64,000 nucleotides of DNA from Posidonia oceanica (lineage: Eukaryota; Streptophyta; Magnoliopsida; Alismatales; Posidoniaceae). The notes beneath the pieces are model-generated. The model saw only the letters and a list, made by a program, of their open reading frames with translations. It was not told where the DNA came from and ran no database searches. The stretch covers positions 149,679,501 through 149,743,500 of the forward strand of contig JAZBRS010000026.1 in NCBI GenBank assembly GCA_037176725.1, read 5' to 3'. Both the position numbers and the translations under genes were made by a program. Every line of letters starts with the position of its first letter. The stretch's first letter is position 1. Positions 33,172 through 45,413 of this stretch are shown here, piece after piece.

Positions 33172-36100
33172 GAAGTCGCGAGAGGAGAGCTTGTCCACTT
33201 CCGCCCGGTACGAGGAATCAAGTGGGCGGGACTTCGATCGTCCGATACGAAGTCACGCGAAAGGAGGGCTTGTCCTCATTTGTCAGATTCAAGGAAACAA
33301 GCAAGCAAGACTTCGTCCGTCCGGTACGAAGTTGCGCGAATAGAGGGCATGTCCTCGTCCATCCTGTATGAGGAATCAAGCAAGCAAGACTTCGTCCGTC
33401 TGATACGAAGTAGCGCGAAAGGTGGGCTTGTCCTTGTCCATACGGTACGATGAATTAAGCAGGCTGGATATCGTCCATCCGGTACGAAGTCGAGCGAAAT
33501 GAGGGCTTGTTCTCATCCGTCCGGTAGGAGGAATCAAGTAGGTAGCACTTCATCTGTCCAGTATGAAGTCACACGAAAGGAGAATTGTCCTCGTCCATCC
33601 GGGACGAAGTCGCGTGAAAGGAAAGCTTGTCCTCCTCCGTCCGGTATGAGGAATCACGCAGGCGGGACTTCGTCCATCCGGTACGAAGTTGCGCGATATG
33701 AAAACTTGTCTGCATCCTTCCGGTACGAGGAATCAAGCGGGAGGGACTTCGTCCATCCAGAACAAAGTCGGGTGAAACGAGAGCTTGACCACATCTATCC
33801 GTTACGAGGTATCGAGCAAGCGAGACTTCGTCCATCCGGTATGAAGTCGCGTGAAAGGAGGACTAGTCCTCGTCCATCAGGTACGAGGAATCAAGCAGGC
33901 GGGACTTCGTCCGTCCGTAACGAGGTCGCGCGAATGGAGAGCATGTCCACGCCCAGCTGATACGAGGAATCAAGCAGGCGGGACTACGTCCGCCAGGTAC
34001 AAAGTCGAGTGAGGAGGACATGTCCACGTCCATCGGGTACGAGAAATCAAGCAAGCGGGACTTCGTCCGGCTGGTACGAAGTCGCGTGATTGGATGGCAT
34101 GTCCTCGTCCGTCCTGTACGAGAAATCAAGCAGGCGGGAATTCGTCCATCCATTACGAATTCGCGTGAAAGGTGGGCTTGTCCTTGTCTGTCCAGTACGA
34201 GGAATTAAGCAAGTCGGACTTCGTCCGTCCAGTACGAAGTTGCATGAAAGGAGGGCTTGTCCTAGTCCGTCCGGTACGAGGTCTCAAGCAGGCTGCACTT
34301 CATCCGTCTAGTACGAAGTCACACGAAAGGAGAGCTTGACCTCGTCTGTTCGGTACGAGGAATTAAGTAAGCTGGACTTCCCAACGTCTGGTACGAAGTC
34401 GCACGAAAGGAGAACATGCCCACGTCCGTTCGGTTCGAAGTCGGGCGAAAGGAGAGCTGGTACTCGTTCGTCTGGTATGAGGAATCAAGCTGGCGGGACT
34501 TCGTCCCATCAATACGAAGTCACGTGAAAGGAAAGCTTGTCCTTGTCTGTCCGGTACAAGGAAAGATGTGATAGGGACTTCGCTCGTGCGGTATGAAGTC
34601 GCACGAAAGGTGGGCTTGCCCTCGTCCGTCCGGTACGATGAATCATGCCGACTGGACTTCGTCTGTCTAGTACAAAGTCACGCAAAACGAGAGCATGTTT
34701 TCATCCATCTGGTACGAGGAATCAAGCAAGCGAGACTTCGTCTGTCTAGACAAAGTCGCGCAAAAGTAGTACTTGTCCATGTCCAACCAGTAGGAGGAAT
34801 CAATCTGGCTAGACTTCGTCTATCCGGTACGAAGTCGCGCAGAAGGAGAGCTTGTCCTCATCTGTCCGGTATGAGGAATCACACAGGCGGGACTTCGTCC
34901 ATCAGGTACGAAGTCATGCAAATGGAGAGCTTGTCCTCGTCTGTCTAGTACGGGGAATCAAGCAGGAGGGACTTCGTTCATCTGGTTCGATGTCGCATGA
35001 AATGAGAGCTAGTCCTCGTCTGTCTAGTAGGAGGAATCAAGTTAGCGAGACTTCATCTGTCCGGTACGAAGTCACACGAGGAGATCTTGACCACGTCCGT
35101 CCGGTACGATGAATCAAGCAGGTGGGACTTCATCCGTCTGATACAAAGTCGAGCGAAAGGTGGTCAAGTCCTTGCCTGACAGGTACGAGGAATCAAGCAG
35201 GTGGGTCTTCGTCCGTCCGGTACGAAATCGCACGAAAGGAGGGCTTGTCCTAGTCCATCTGGTACGAGGTCTCAAGCAGGCTACATTTCGTCCGTCTAGT
35301 ACGAAGTCACATGAAAGGAGAGCTTGACCTCGTCTGTCCGGTACAAAGAATCAAGTAGGCAGGACTTCCCAACGTCTGCTACGAAGTTGTGCGAAAGGAG
35401 AACATGCCCACGTTCGTCCGATTCAAAGTCAGGTGAAAGGGGAGCTGGTGCTCGTCCGTCCAGTATGAGGAATCAAGCTGGCAGGACTTCGTCCCGTTAA
35501 TACGAAGTCACACGAAAGGAAAGCTTGTCCTTGTCTGTCCGGTACAAGGAAAGAAGCGGTAGGGACTTCGCTCTTGCGGTATGAAGTCGCACAAAAGGTG
35601 GGCTTGCCCTCGTCCGTCCGGTACGATGAATCATGCCGACTGGACTTCGTCCGTCTAGTACAAAGTCGTGCGAAACGAGAGCATGTTTTCGTCCATTCGG
35701 TACGAGGAATCAAGCAAACGAGACTTCGTCTGTCCGGACAAAATTGTGTGAAAGTAGTTCTTGTCCATGTCCAACCAGTAGGAGGAATCAACCTGGTGGG
35801 ACTTCGTCTATTCGGTACGAAGTCGCGCAGAAGGAGAGCTTGTCCTCATCTGTCCGATACAAGGAATCACGCAAACGGGACTTCGTCCATCAGGTACGAA
35901 GTCACGCAAATGGAGAGCTTGTCCTCGTCTGTCTGGTACGGGGAATCAAGCATGAGGGACTTCGTTCATCTGGTTCGATGTCGCATGAAACGAGAGCTAG
36001 TCCTCATCCGTCCGGTAGGAGGTATCAAGCTAGTGAGACTTCGTCTGTCCGATACGAAGTCGCACGAGGAGATCTTGACCACGTTCGTCCGGTACGATGA

Positions 36101-36360
36101 ATCAAGCAGGTGGGACTTCGTCCGTCCAATACGAAGTCGCGCGAAAGGTGGTCTAGTCCTTGTCTGACAGGTACAAGGAATCCAACAGGTGGGTCTTTGT
36201 CCGTCCGGTACGAAGTCCCGCGAAAGGAGTGCTTGTCCTCGTCTGTCCAGTACGAGGAACAAAGCACGTGGGACTTTGTTCGTCCGGTACGAAGTCGCGC
36301 GAGGAGGAGAGCTTGTCCTCGTCCGTCCAGTATGTGGAATCAATCAGGCTCGACTTCATC
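33172..36360 (+). repeat. 79-bp tandem repeat array, block 2 (about 40 units)
   Basis: Same unit and orientation as block 1. It carries a clear higher-order duplication with a spacing of 988 bp: the variant string beginning TGGGCTTGCCCTCGTCCG recurs at 34611 and 35599, and neighbouring variant units recur in the same order (about 34230-35250 versus 35220-36240). Some units have changed both sides of a stem, such as CCTTGT...ACAAGG at about 34542 and 35530. The array stops abruptly at about 36360 against an old LTR fragment. Confidence 0.92.
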
Positions 36361-36653
36361 AATGTTTTGAAAATGATTCTGAAATAGTTTTCCAAAAGAG
36401 AATTGGAAAAGGAAATGCATAAATTTTGCAAAGGTTTTGGAAAATGTTTTCTACTGGTTTTATGTGTGTTGAGACCAAGAGGCTGTAAGATTGTGTTGGT
36501 GCATTCAGGAGATATGATACCTCTGGAAAAGTTAAGTACAAGTCCAAGGCTGAGGTCCAGGAATCAAGAAGCCGAGAAATCATGGCTACAGACCCAAGGG
36601 GTATGATACCTCCGTATAGTTGGGTGTGATGTCCGAAGCTGAGGTTACAAAGC
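36361..36653 (+). mobile_element. Old LTR fragment, left part (continues at 45414)
   Basis: This AT-rich DNA (TTTTGGAAAATGTTTTCT motif) resembles, in inverted orientation, the LTR of the element at 36654-45413 around 37985-38070. It is continuous with 45414-46877 once that element and one copy of its AAAGC duplication are removed. Its left end was lost at the border with the repeat array. Confidence 0.6.
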
Positions 36654-39597
36654 TGTAACATCCTGAACCTAACTACCAGTTTTTTTTTTCTAAAATCTAT
36701 TTCCAGGTCAACTCTAAGCAAATATTAAAAGCACAATTAACTGGAAATAACTAAATAATTCACTCACCAGATCCCTAATGTATGGCGAAGTGACTCCTTC
36801 CTATATGTAGTAGCAAACCAGCAACTCCTGCACCTGAGAAAACATCAACCAAACACACGTGAGTGACCACTGAAAGGTCACCCAGCACATACCTTACTTA
36901 AACACACACAAAAACAACTCGGCTAACTCCGTCGAGGAAAATAGGCGTAACTACGCCAAAAGCCACAGACACTGGCATCACCCCCGGATGCTGCAAAACC
37001 ACACCACAGGGCAACTCTACCATTTGCCCAGCAAGCAGAAAAAACCCTTATCAAACCATGCTTCGGAAACATTTCCTTTCTTTCCTTTCAAAACCACTTG
37101 CATGCCTTTCAAAAACACAATACACACTTGAAGTGGCGACACTAGTTAGATCAAGTCCAAAGCCACTCACACGGGAGTGCGACACAAAACACAGAGTCTC
37201 TGCTCAAAACCATGAAAAGCCATCTCATAGAGACTGGCTCGAAACTTGAGTCTCCAAACTACAACTCTGTGTAGAAATAAACACAAGCTCGAGTGCCAGA
37301 ACCCAACACAAAACTCAAGCCACAAAACACAATCCTGCGCAGAACCACTCCAAACTCAAGACTCAGAAAGCTGGCGTAAAACACAAGTCCCAAAGTCATA
37401 GCTATGTACAGAAAACACCACACCTGAGTCTCACTACTCGAGTCTCAAACCAAAGCTATAAACAGGAGCAAAACACAAGCTCAAACACCAAAACAGGCAC
37501 AAAACACAAATCACAATACCCCAAACCAGCTCTAGCCACAAGCAGTCAAACCAACACTGCACTGCCACGGATAGGTCGCAACCATCCGTCCCGAAGCCCA
37601 ACTGCTAAGAAGGACTTCTCAACAATGTGTTGTTGCCCGGCGCCAAGCACACAACACCTCGGCCACACGCAACCGCTAGGGCTCTTGCCCTTCACTGCGT
37701 ACTGCACTGCCGTGGAAGAACCACCTTGTGTAGGAGTTCTCTGTCTCGGATTCATGTGCCACGAACCCTCAAAGTCCTCTCTGGACAACACACAGGGTAC
37801 ACCCTAATGGTGTCCTAACTACTGGGGTCACCCAGACCACGGGCCACCCTGGGGACTCTTTCAACCCTAACCCGCACGAGTCACCCTAGGGACTCTTTCA
37901 CTCCTAACCTGACCAGTACTGCCGCACGTTGGGGTCACAGGCAGTCACTAGGGACCTTAGCCCTTTATCGCGCACTACCCAGCAATAGAAAACATCAGAA
38001 AACACTTTCCAAAATCTTTGGAAACCATTCATTTCTTTTTTCCCAAACTCTTTTGGAAACCATTTTCGAAAACCATTTCGAAAATCACCTCAAAAGTACC
38101 ACAACCAAACTCATGCAAATTCTTATTTAAAACAATATCCATAAATAACTCTCAAATCACTTTTATTCTACAAAACTCTTTATAAAACTCAAAATCACAT
38201 TTTAAGCATCAACATAATCAAGGTACACTCTCCTGGATCCAGCCTGGCGTTGAACTGGCTGGGCGCCCCAGGGGCGCCCACTGGCGCCCTACAGGCGCTA
38301 GTTGCCCCTGGAAAGCGCGCAACCAATCCGCGCAACAAACCTGCGCCACCAACCCACGCAAGAAAAATTAAAACTCAGACAGAAAACTGACAAAATGCGG
38401 TGAACCCAAAAATTGCCCGGTTTGAGAACTCCAACCAGTCTCACCACATACGACCTTAAATTCCACAAATATAACCAAAACGTAGACATCTAAGTGCTCT
38501 ACAATATGGAATAAGAATCGAAGCATTTCGATAACCGAAGCTCAACTTATGAAAATTGAAAGGAAGCAAGCTCATTCGGCCAAGAACTCGAGAACAGTAA
38601 ACACACGTGCATTAATGGCTGTAAAAATTCACCAAAAATCACGTAAAATCATGAAATCACTACCAAGCATCCAAAACATGCTAAACTACACATTTGCATC
38701 AATTGGAAGCAAAACTGAAGGGAAATGGTGAGGTGTGCACCTGACTGATGTGCACAGGGGACCTCCACTCGACGGCCGACCATTTCCAATAGTCGGTGAC
38801 CACCCTCGATCCAAGACTCCTCACGACCTCTCTCAGAGCTTGCTCAACTCACTGGAAGGCAACCGGAGTCCACCCAACCTCGAGACCACTGCACCCACCT
38901 CACGGCCATAAACCCACCAGTTACCACAAGCAACCAGGAAGAACATCAATGGCCGAACCCAAAACTTACCTCCACGAGTGCACGGACACCACAAGGAAGA
39001 CATTCGTTGGCGGTGATGCTCCCTCAGATCGACTGGTGGTCTGCACAGAATAGAGGAGGGTATTCGGCCAGAGGGCTCATTCTCACTCCACTCTCTCTCT
39101 CTCTCTTCCGTCTCCAGCCTTCTCCTCTTATCTTTCTCAAGCCTTCCCCGACAGCCACCCCGAAGTCACGGTAGAAAATAACGGCGGTTGCATGGCTGTG
39201 GCATGGCTCTCCCATTTATTTTTCTTTAATCAACTTTTCGCGCAAAAATTGCGCAAAGCTCCTCCTCCTTTCCACAAACTACAAATCTCCCAAACAACTC
39301 CCAAAAATTACGCCAGAGAGTATAAACACCAATCTATTATGATTGCTTCAATGATTAATTACAATTAGAAGCAATCAAACTCCAAACCATCAAAACACAT
39401 AAACATGGGAATTACATCCCCAAATCCAACCCAACAGATAACAGAATTCTGAACTAACGGGCCTCGTCGGTAATATGCGTCAGAATTCTGCACTATCAAC
39501 ACATGCGAATCATCCGTGCTAATAATTTGCGATAGATATTCTCACTAATTACTCATGCTAAAATTACCCACTAGTTTCAGAAAACCCGGATATTACA
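36654..39597 (-). repeat. 3' LTR (left) of the LARD-like element
   Basis: Starts TGTAACATCC and ends GGATATTACA in plus orientation. The part 37541-39597 differs from the other LTR at only about 13 positions plus one 1-bp indel by eye, while 36654-37540 differs at roughly 60 positions and several indels. A CT-rich stretch lies at 39090-39130. Open frames inside recur identically in the other LTR because the sequence is duplicated, not because they are conserved genes. Confidence 0.9.
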
Positions 39598-42468
39598 TCC
39601 TAACCCCATTAAAGGAATTTCGCCCTCGAAATTCTCAAAACGAAAGACCAAGGGTACCAAGTTATGATGCTAAGCTCACGACCCAATTAGCCAACACAAT
39701 GATGTTGTTCCAAACTCAAAGACCATCAAGGAAAAATCCATGCTCTACCAAGCCATTTTACCTTATACGGTCCTAAACGGCACCAAAAACTCCACTCCCT
39801 TAGAGCCCAACCTATCAAAACTCATGTGGTGATTCATTAACAGGGCACAAAACTCCAATCACCACCCCAAAACTGTGTCTTCCAGAGTCACAAAGCACAC
39901 GGAACCGCTCTGGCAGACTCGCAAAACACCAGGGATGACCAAGTATAATCACTTTCCACCAGCTCCCGCTGCGCTACTCTGACACTCAACCATGTCAGCA
40001 ACCACTCATCTCCACAACACATGCTCAAAATCATCTCTCGTTCCCCAAAAGAGTCTAATTGCAACACATAATGACCCACCAGTGGCTGCCAAAACATCAA
40101 TAACCGATATGCATTCCTCAGAATTCCACCTCCGATCCATGGCACGAGAGAAATCCAGCATACTGAGACACGACAAAGCTCTTCACATATCTAGAGTGCA
40201 CTGATAGACTAGCTAATTAAGGTACTATCTGTCTCCAGGAACTGCCTCCCAGACCGCCACTCCACCAGATCCAGAGCACAATCCATCCCAGTGGCCAACA
40301 TGAATCACATGACTGGTAGTCCCACTCGTGATTCGTTGACTGACAAGAATCACAAATCATTATGTTGCCTCACTGCAACAGGAACTCATCCCAACTGAAG
40401 GCTACAAGACTCTCCATTTCCAGTGAGACAACCACAACCAATGTTAAGGACCACTCAAGAGTCCAACTCAAATGAGTCCCCAACTCAAGACAACTCCCTT
40501 CAAAAGTGTCCCAAACCCACTCAAGTTGTTCCTCCTTCCTGGTCAATCCATCCATGGTGCCACTTTCTTGGAGATTCCACTACTGGATTCCCCGAGAATA
40601 ACTCACCTGGACCAGGAAACCACTGCTCAGAGGAAACACCTGGCCACACCCAACGGCTTGGCCAGCAACGCCAACCAACGAGACGGGAAGCCAATCTCCC
40701 CGACTTGCCCCATCTCCGCCGTAGAAAACCCAAAGAAAACAAAGGAGAGAAGATCTCCCCAAGATCGAACAGCATTACACCACTCGACCCACCAACAAGC
40801 AACCAAACACATGGGCACCCTCAACAGAACACCCAGAGAAGACAAACCGGAGAGAGAGAATCTCCACCGCCGAACGGCACTGAGCCACTCAGACCACCAA
40901 CAACAAAACTAACTGGGCATCCAAATAGGATACCCCAACCAAAACACCGCAAACAACACACAACATACTAGCCATGCCACTCAATGGCTAGGCCCACAAC
41001 AAGATGCACAACACAACTGCGTAGCACCAATGCGCAACACCTCCCAGATAACTCTGTCCTCAAACAGAGTATCTGGAACAACCGCACACATTTGAAGACC
41101 CACCAAGGTCACTTGGAACCAACAACAGACAACTGGGGATCCATACAGTCACCCAGAGACAACCCACAAACATCTGTGGGCCCACACAGTCACCCAGAGA
41201 CGACCAACAAACATCTGGGAACCACACAGTTACCCAGAGACCACAACAGACACCTGCAAACTCACCGAGTCACCCAGAAATAATAGCACCCACCTAGGGA
41301 CTCACCGAGTCACCCAGAAACAACAGCAACCATCTGGCAAGCCTCTCGCTTCACCCAGATGCAATAGGAGGATGGAGCTGCAAACATCCTCCACACACAC
41401 GACAACAACAACGACAACAAGACACGATGACCAACAGACCAGGCAGGGACCAGCCTGCCAACAAGACCGACGACAAACCAAACAAAGAACAAATAGTAAG
41501 CAAGGCAAACAGCAAGCAAATAAACAGACACCCACAATCGTGGAGGCCACGCAGGGGCAAACAACTACTGCACCTCTGCTCCACAACAAGACAAAACCGC
41601 CCAAACGCAACCACACACATCTGGGAAGCCTCATGCTTCACCCAGATGCGGCAACAGGAGAATGAACTCCAGGCATCCTCCGCACCAACAACAAAGCAAG
41701 CAACAACAAGCAACAGCAAACGTGGAGGTCACACGAGAGGCAGTCACCCGCTGCACCTCTCCCTCCACTGCAAATCATAACACCGCCTAGTAATGGATGG
41801 TGGCTGAAGAACACGTCCTCTGGTCGGCCAACGTGAGGTGCCTAACCCCCTTAAAGGAATCAAGGCATCCCTCAACTAACACCCTGCCTTCTTGCAGGCA
41901 CAGCACACCAGGCAGACCAACACACTCAACGAACGTGCACAAACCAGGCGATATGACTCATTTGGCTCCACACACAGCAAGGTCCCCTACCTTGCACGCC
42001 AGTACTGAGCCTTGCCTCAAAACATGACCACCACCACTCCCTCAGGCCACGTGGTGCTTAATCCACCCTATACCAGTGGGCAGCACCACACACCACGCTC
42101 TACAAAGTTGAGGAGCTCAAGCAAACCGTTCCACACGAGCGAACATGACCTCGCGCTCCAACTGCTCACTGAAAATAGCTCTTACCAGGTGGCGATCTCG
42201 AAGTCCACCCATTAGAAACCTTCCACTAAGAAGTTAGCGTCTACTTCCACAACCGAGCAGATCGTCACTCCCAAGTTCCATGCGGTGCTCCCCACATCGC
42301 CCCTGCTGATACCGGAGCTGGAGCTGAAGACACTCCTCAACACCGCAAGCAAGAAAATCCAGAAAACATGAAAACAAGGTGCAGAAATGCATGAATGCAA
42401 CTATAGAGTCACCCGATCAGACATCCCTAGGCTAATGCACCTAGGTAACCTAAGCTCTGATACCACTC
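39598..42468 (-). other. Non-coding interior of the LARD-like element
   Basis: A C- and A-rich sequence on the plus strand. Imperfect repeats of CACCCAGAGAC(A/G)ACC lie at 41150-41330, and two copies of a CTTCACCCAGATGC(A/G)(A/G) segment lie near 41349 and 41637. The longest frames (40423-40971 plus; 41351-41719 minus) are low-complexity and lack Gag or Pol features. The minus-strand primer site at 42454-42465 and the purine-richer end at 39598-39635 mark its borders. Confidence 0.7.
42454..42465 (-). other. Primer binding site (initiator tRNA-Met type)
   Basis: The minus strand reads TGGTATCAGAGC, the standard plant retrotransposon site complementary to the 3' end of tRNA-iMet. It is three bases inside the LTR boundary at 42469. 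Confidence 0.92.
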
Positions 42469-45413
42469 TGTAACATCCCGAACCTAACTACCAGTTTTTT
42501 TTTCACTATTTCCATGTCAACTCTAAGCAAATATTAAAAGCACAATTAACTGGAAATAACTAAATAATTCACTCACCAGAACCCTTAATGTGTGGTGAAG
42601 TGACTTCTTCCAATATGCACTAGCAAACCAGCAACTCCTACTCCTACACCTGAGAAAACATGAACCAAACACATGTGAGTGACCACTGAAAGGTCACCCA
42701 GCACAAACCTTACCTAAACACATACAAAAACAATTCGGCTAACTCCACCGAGGAAAATAGGCGTAACTACGCCAAAAGCCACAAACACTGGCATCACCCC
42801 TAGATGCCGCAAAACCACACCACAGGGCAATTCTACCATTTGCCCAGCAAGCAGAAACAACCCTTTTCAAACCATGCTTTCAAAAACATTTCCTTTCTAT
42901 CTTTTCAAAACCACTTGCATTCCTTTCAAAAACAAAATACACACTTGAAGTGGCTACACTAGCTAGATTAAGTCCAAAGCCACTCACACGGGAATGCGAC
43001 ACAAAACACAGAGCCTCTGCTCAAAACCATGAAAAGCCATCTCATAGAGACTGGCTCAAAACTCAAGTCTCCAAACTACAACTCTGCGCAGAAACAAACA
43101 CAAGCTCGGGTGCCAGAACCCAGCACAAAACTCAAGCCACAAAACACAATCCTGCGCAGAATCACCCCAAACTCAAGACTTAGAAAGCCAGCGTAAAACA
43201 CAAGTCCCAAGGTCATAGCTATGTACAGAAAACACCACACCCAAGTCTCACTACTCGAGTCTCAAACCATAGCTATAAACAAGAGCAAAACACAAGCTCA
43301 AACATCAAAATCGGCACAAAACACAAATCACAAGACCCCAAACCAGCTTTGGCCACAAGCAGTCAAACCAGCACTGCACTGCCACGGATAGGTCGCAACC
43401 ATCCGTCCCGAAGCCCAACTGCTAAGAAGGACTTCTCAACAATGTGTTGTTGCCCGGCGCCAAGCACACAACACCTCGGCCACACGCAACCGCTAGGGCT
43501 CTTGCCCTTCACTGCGTACTGCACTGCCGTGGAAGAACCACCTTGTGTAGGAGTTCTCTGTCTCGGATTCGTGTGCCACGAACCCTCAAAGTCCTCTCTG
43601 GACAACACACAGGGTACACCCTAATGGTGTCCTAACTACTGGGGTCACCCAGACCACGGGCCACCCTGGGGACTCTTTCAACCCTAACCTGCACGGGCCA
43701 CCCTAGGGACTCTTTCACTCCTAACCTGACCAGTACTGCCGCACGTTGGGGTCACAGGCAGTCACTAGGGACCTTAGTCCTTTATCGCGCACTACCCAGC
43801 AATAGAAAACATCAGAAAACACTTTCCAAAATCTTTGGAAACCATTCATTTCTTTTTTCCCAAACTCTTTTGGAAACCATTTTCGAAAACCATTTCGAAA
43901 ATCACCTCAAAAGTACCACAACCAAACTCATGCAAATTCTTATTTAAAACAATATCCACAAATAACTCTCAAATCACTTTTATTCTACAAAACTCTTTAT
44001 AAAACTCAAAATCACATTTTAAGCATCAACATAATCAAGGTACACTCTCCTGGATCCGGCCTGGCGTTGAACTGGCTGGGCGCCCCAGGGGCGCCCACTG
44101 GCGCCCTACAGGCGCTAGTTGCCCCTGGAAAGCGCGCAACCAATCCGCGCAACAAACCTGCGCCACCAACCCACGCAAGAAAAATTAAAACTCAGACAGA
44201 AAACTAACAAAATGCGGTGAACCCAAAAATTGCCCGGTTTGGGAACTCCAACCAGTCTCACCACATACGACCTTAAATTCCACAAATATAACCAAAACGT
44301 AGACATCTAAGTGCTCTACAATATGGAATAAGAATCGAAGCATTTCGATAACCGAAGCTCAACTTATGAAAATTGAAAGGAAGCAAGCTCATTCGGCCAA
44401 GAACTCGAGAACAGTAAACACACGTGCATTAATGGCTGTAAAAATTCACCAAAAATCACGTAAAATCATGAAATCACTACCAAGCATCCAAAACATGCTA
44501 AACTACACATTTGCATCAATTGGAAGCAAACTGAAGGGAAATGGTGAGGTGTGCACCTGACTGATGTGCACAGGGGACCTCCACTCGACGGTCGACCATT
44601 TCCAATAGTCGGTGACCACCCTCGATCCAAGACTCCTCACGACCTCTCTCAGAGCTTGCTCAACTCACTGGAAGGCAACCGGAGTCCACCCAACCTCGAG
44701 ACCACTGCACCCACCTCACGGCCATAAACCCACCAGTTACCACAAGCAACCAGGAAGAACATCAATGGCCGAACCCAAAACTTACCTCCACGAGTGCACG
44801 GACACCACAAGGAAGACATTCGTTGGCGGTGATGCTCCCTCAGATCGACTGGTGGTCTGCACAGAATAGAGGAGGGTATTCGGCCAGAGGGCTCATTCTC
44901 ACTCCACTCTCTCTCTCTCTCTTCCGTCTCCAGCCTTCTCCTCTTATCTTTCTCAAGCCTTCCCCGACAGCCACCCCGAAGTCACGGTAGAAAATAACGG
45001 CGGTTGCATGGCTGTGGCATGGCTCTCCCATTTATTTTTCTTTAATCAACTTTTCGCGCAAAAATTGCGCAAAGCTCCTCCTCCTTTCCACAAACTACAA
45101 ATCTCCCAAACAACTCCCAAAAATTACGCCAGAGAGTATAAACACCAATCTATTATGATTGCTTCAATGATTAATTACAATTAGAAGCAATCAAACTCCA
45201 AACCATCAAAACACATAAACATGGGAATTACATCCCCAAATCCAACCCAACAGATAATAGAATTCTGAACTAACGGGCCTCGTCGGTAATATGCGTCAGA
45301 ATTCTGCACTATCAACACATGCGAATCATCCGTGCTAATAATTTGCGATAGATATTCTCGCTAATTACTCATGCTAAAATTACCCACTAGTTTCAGAAAA
45401 CCCAGATATTACA
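42469..45413 (-). repeat. 5' LTR (right) of the LARD-like element
   Basis: Begins TGTAACATCCC and ends AGATATTACA in plus orientation; for the minus-strand element this is the promoter LTR. The first 890 bases (42469-43357), adjacent to the primer site, are the diverged part; the rest is nearly identical to 37541-39597. Confidence 0.9.

Larger units (their letters stand above)
21505..36360 (+). mobile_element. Dead Tat-lineage Ty3/gypsy element with a tandem-repeat body
   Basis: Order: LTR remnant (21505 to about 21920), primer site (21924-21941), leader, gag (23087-25143), protease (25319-26535), then tandem 79-bp repeats in two blocks. The LTR segment GGGGTGCCTAACACCTTCCC and the primer site are characteristic of the Tat/Ogre/Retand group, as are the Gag and protease sequences. 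Reverse transcriptase, RNase H and integrase are not found anywhere downstream on this strand. All coding parts carry stops or frameshifts. A 3' LTR of this element is not recognised, so the true right end is unknown; 36360 is where the repeat array stops. Confidence 0.7.
36654..45413 (-). mobile_element. Complete LARD-like LTR element without coding capacity
   Basis: LTRs lie at 36654-39597 (2,944 bp) and 42469-45413 (2,945 bp). The whole is bounded by a perfect 5-bp target duplication AAAGC (36649-36653 and 45414-45418). The primer site for initiator tRNA-Met (TGGTATCAGAGC on the minus strand, 42454-42465) is 3 bases from the right LTR, so the element reads leftwards. The internal 2.87 kb (39598-42468) has no gag, protease or polymerase motif on either strand. 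Long LTRs with a non-coding interior fit a large retrotransposon derivative mobilised by a relative. The LTR end near 39598 has the GAATTTCGAGGGCGAAATTC context typical of Ty3/gypsy chromovirus relatives. Confidence 0.9.

Noticed and set aside
26536..36360. CRISPR-like array (regular repeats of about 79 bp)
   Set aside because: The whole unit repeats with no unique spacers, units diverge by point changes, and the context is a plant retroelement; it is a satellite.
40423..41780. Gag-like protein in the LARD interior
   Set aside because: The frames on both strands are Thr/Gln/Pro- or Cys/Val-rich low-complexity sequence without capsid or zinc-knuckle motifs.
37546..45031. Open frames that recur at identical spacing (for example 38796 and 44612, 39024 and 44840)
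   Set aside because: They are the same LTR sequence present twice, not conserved genes.
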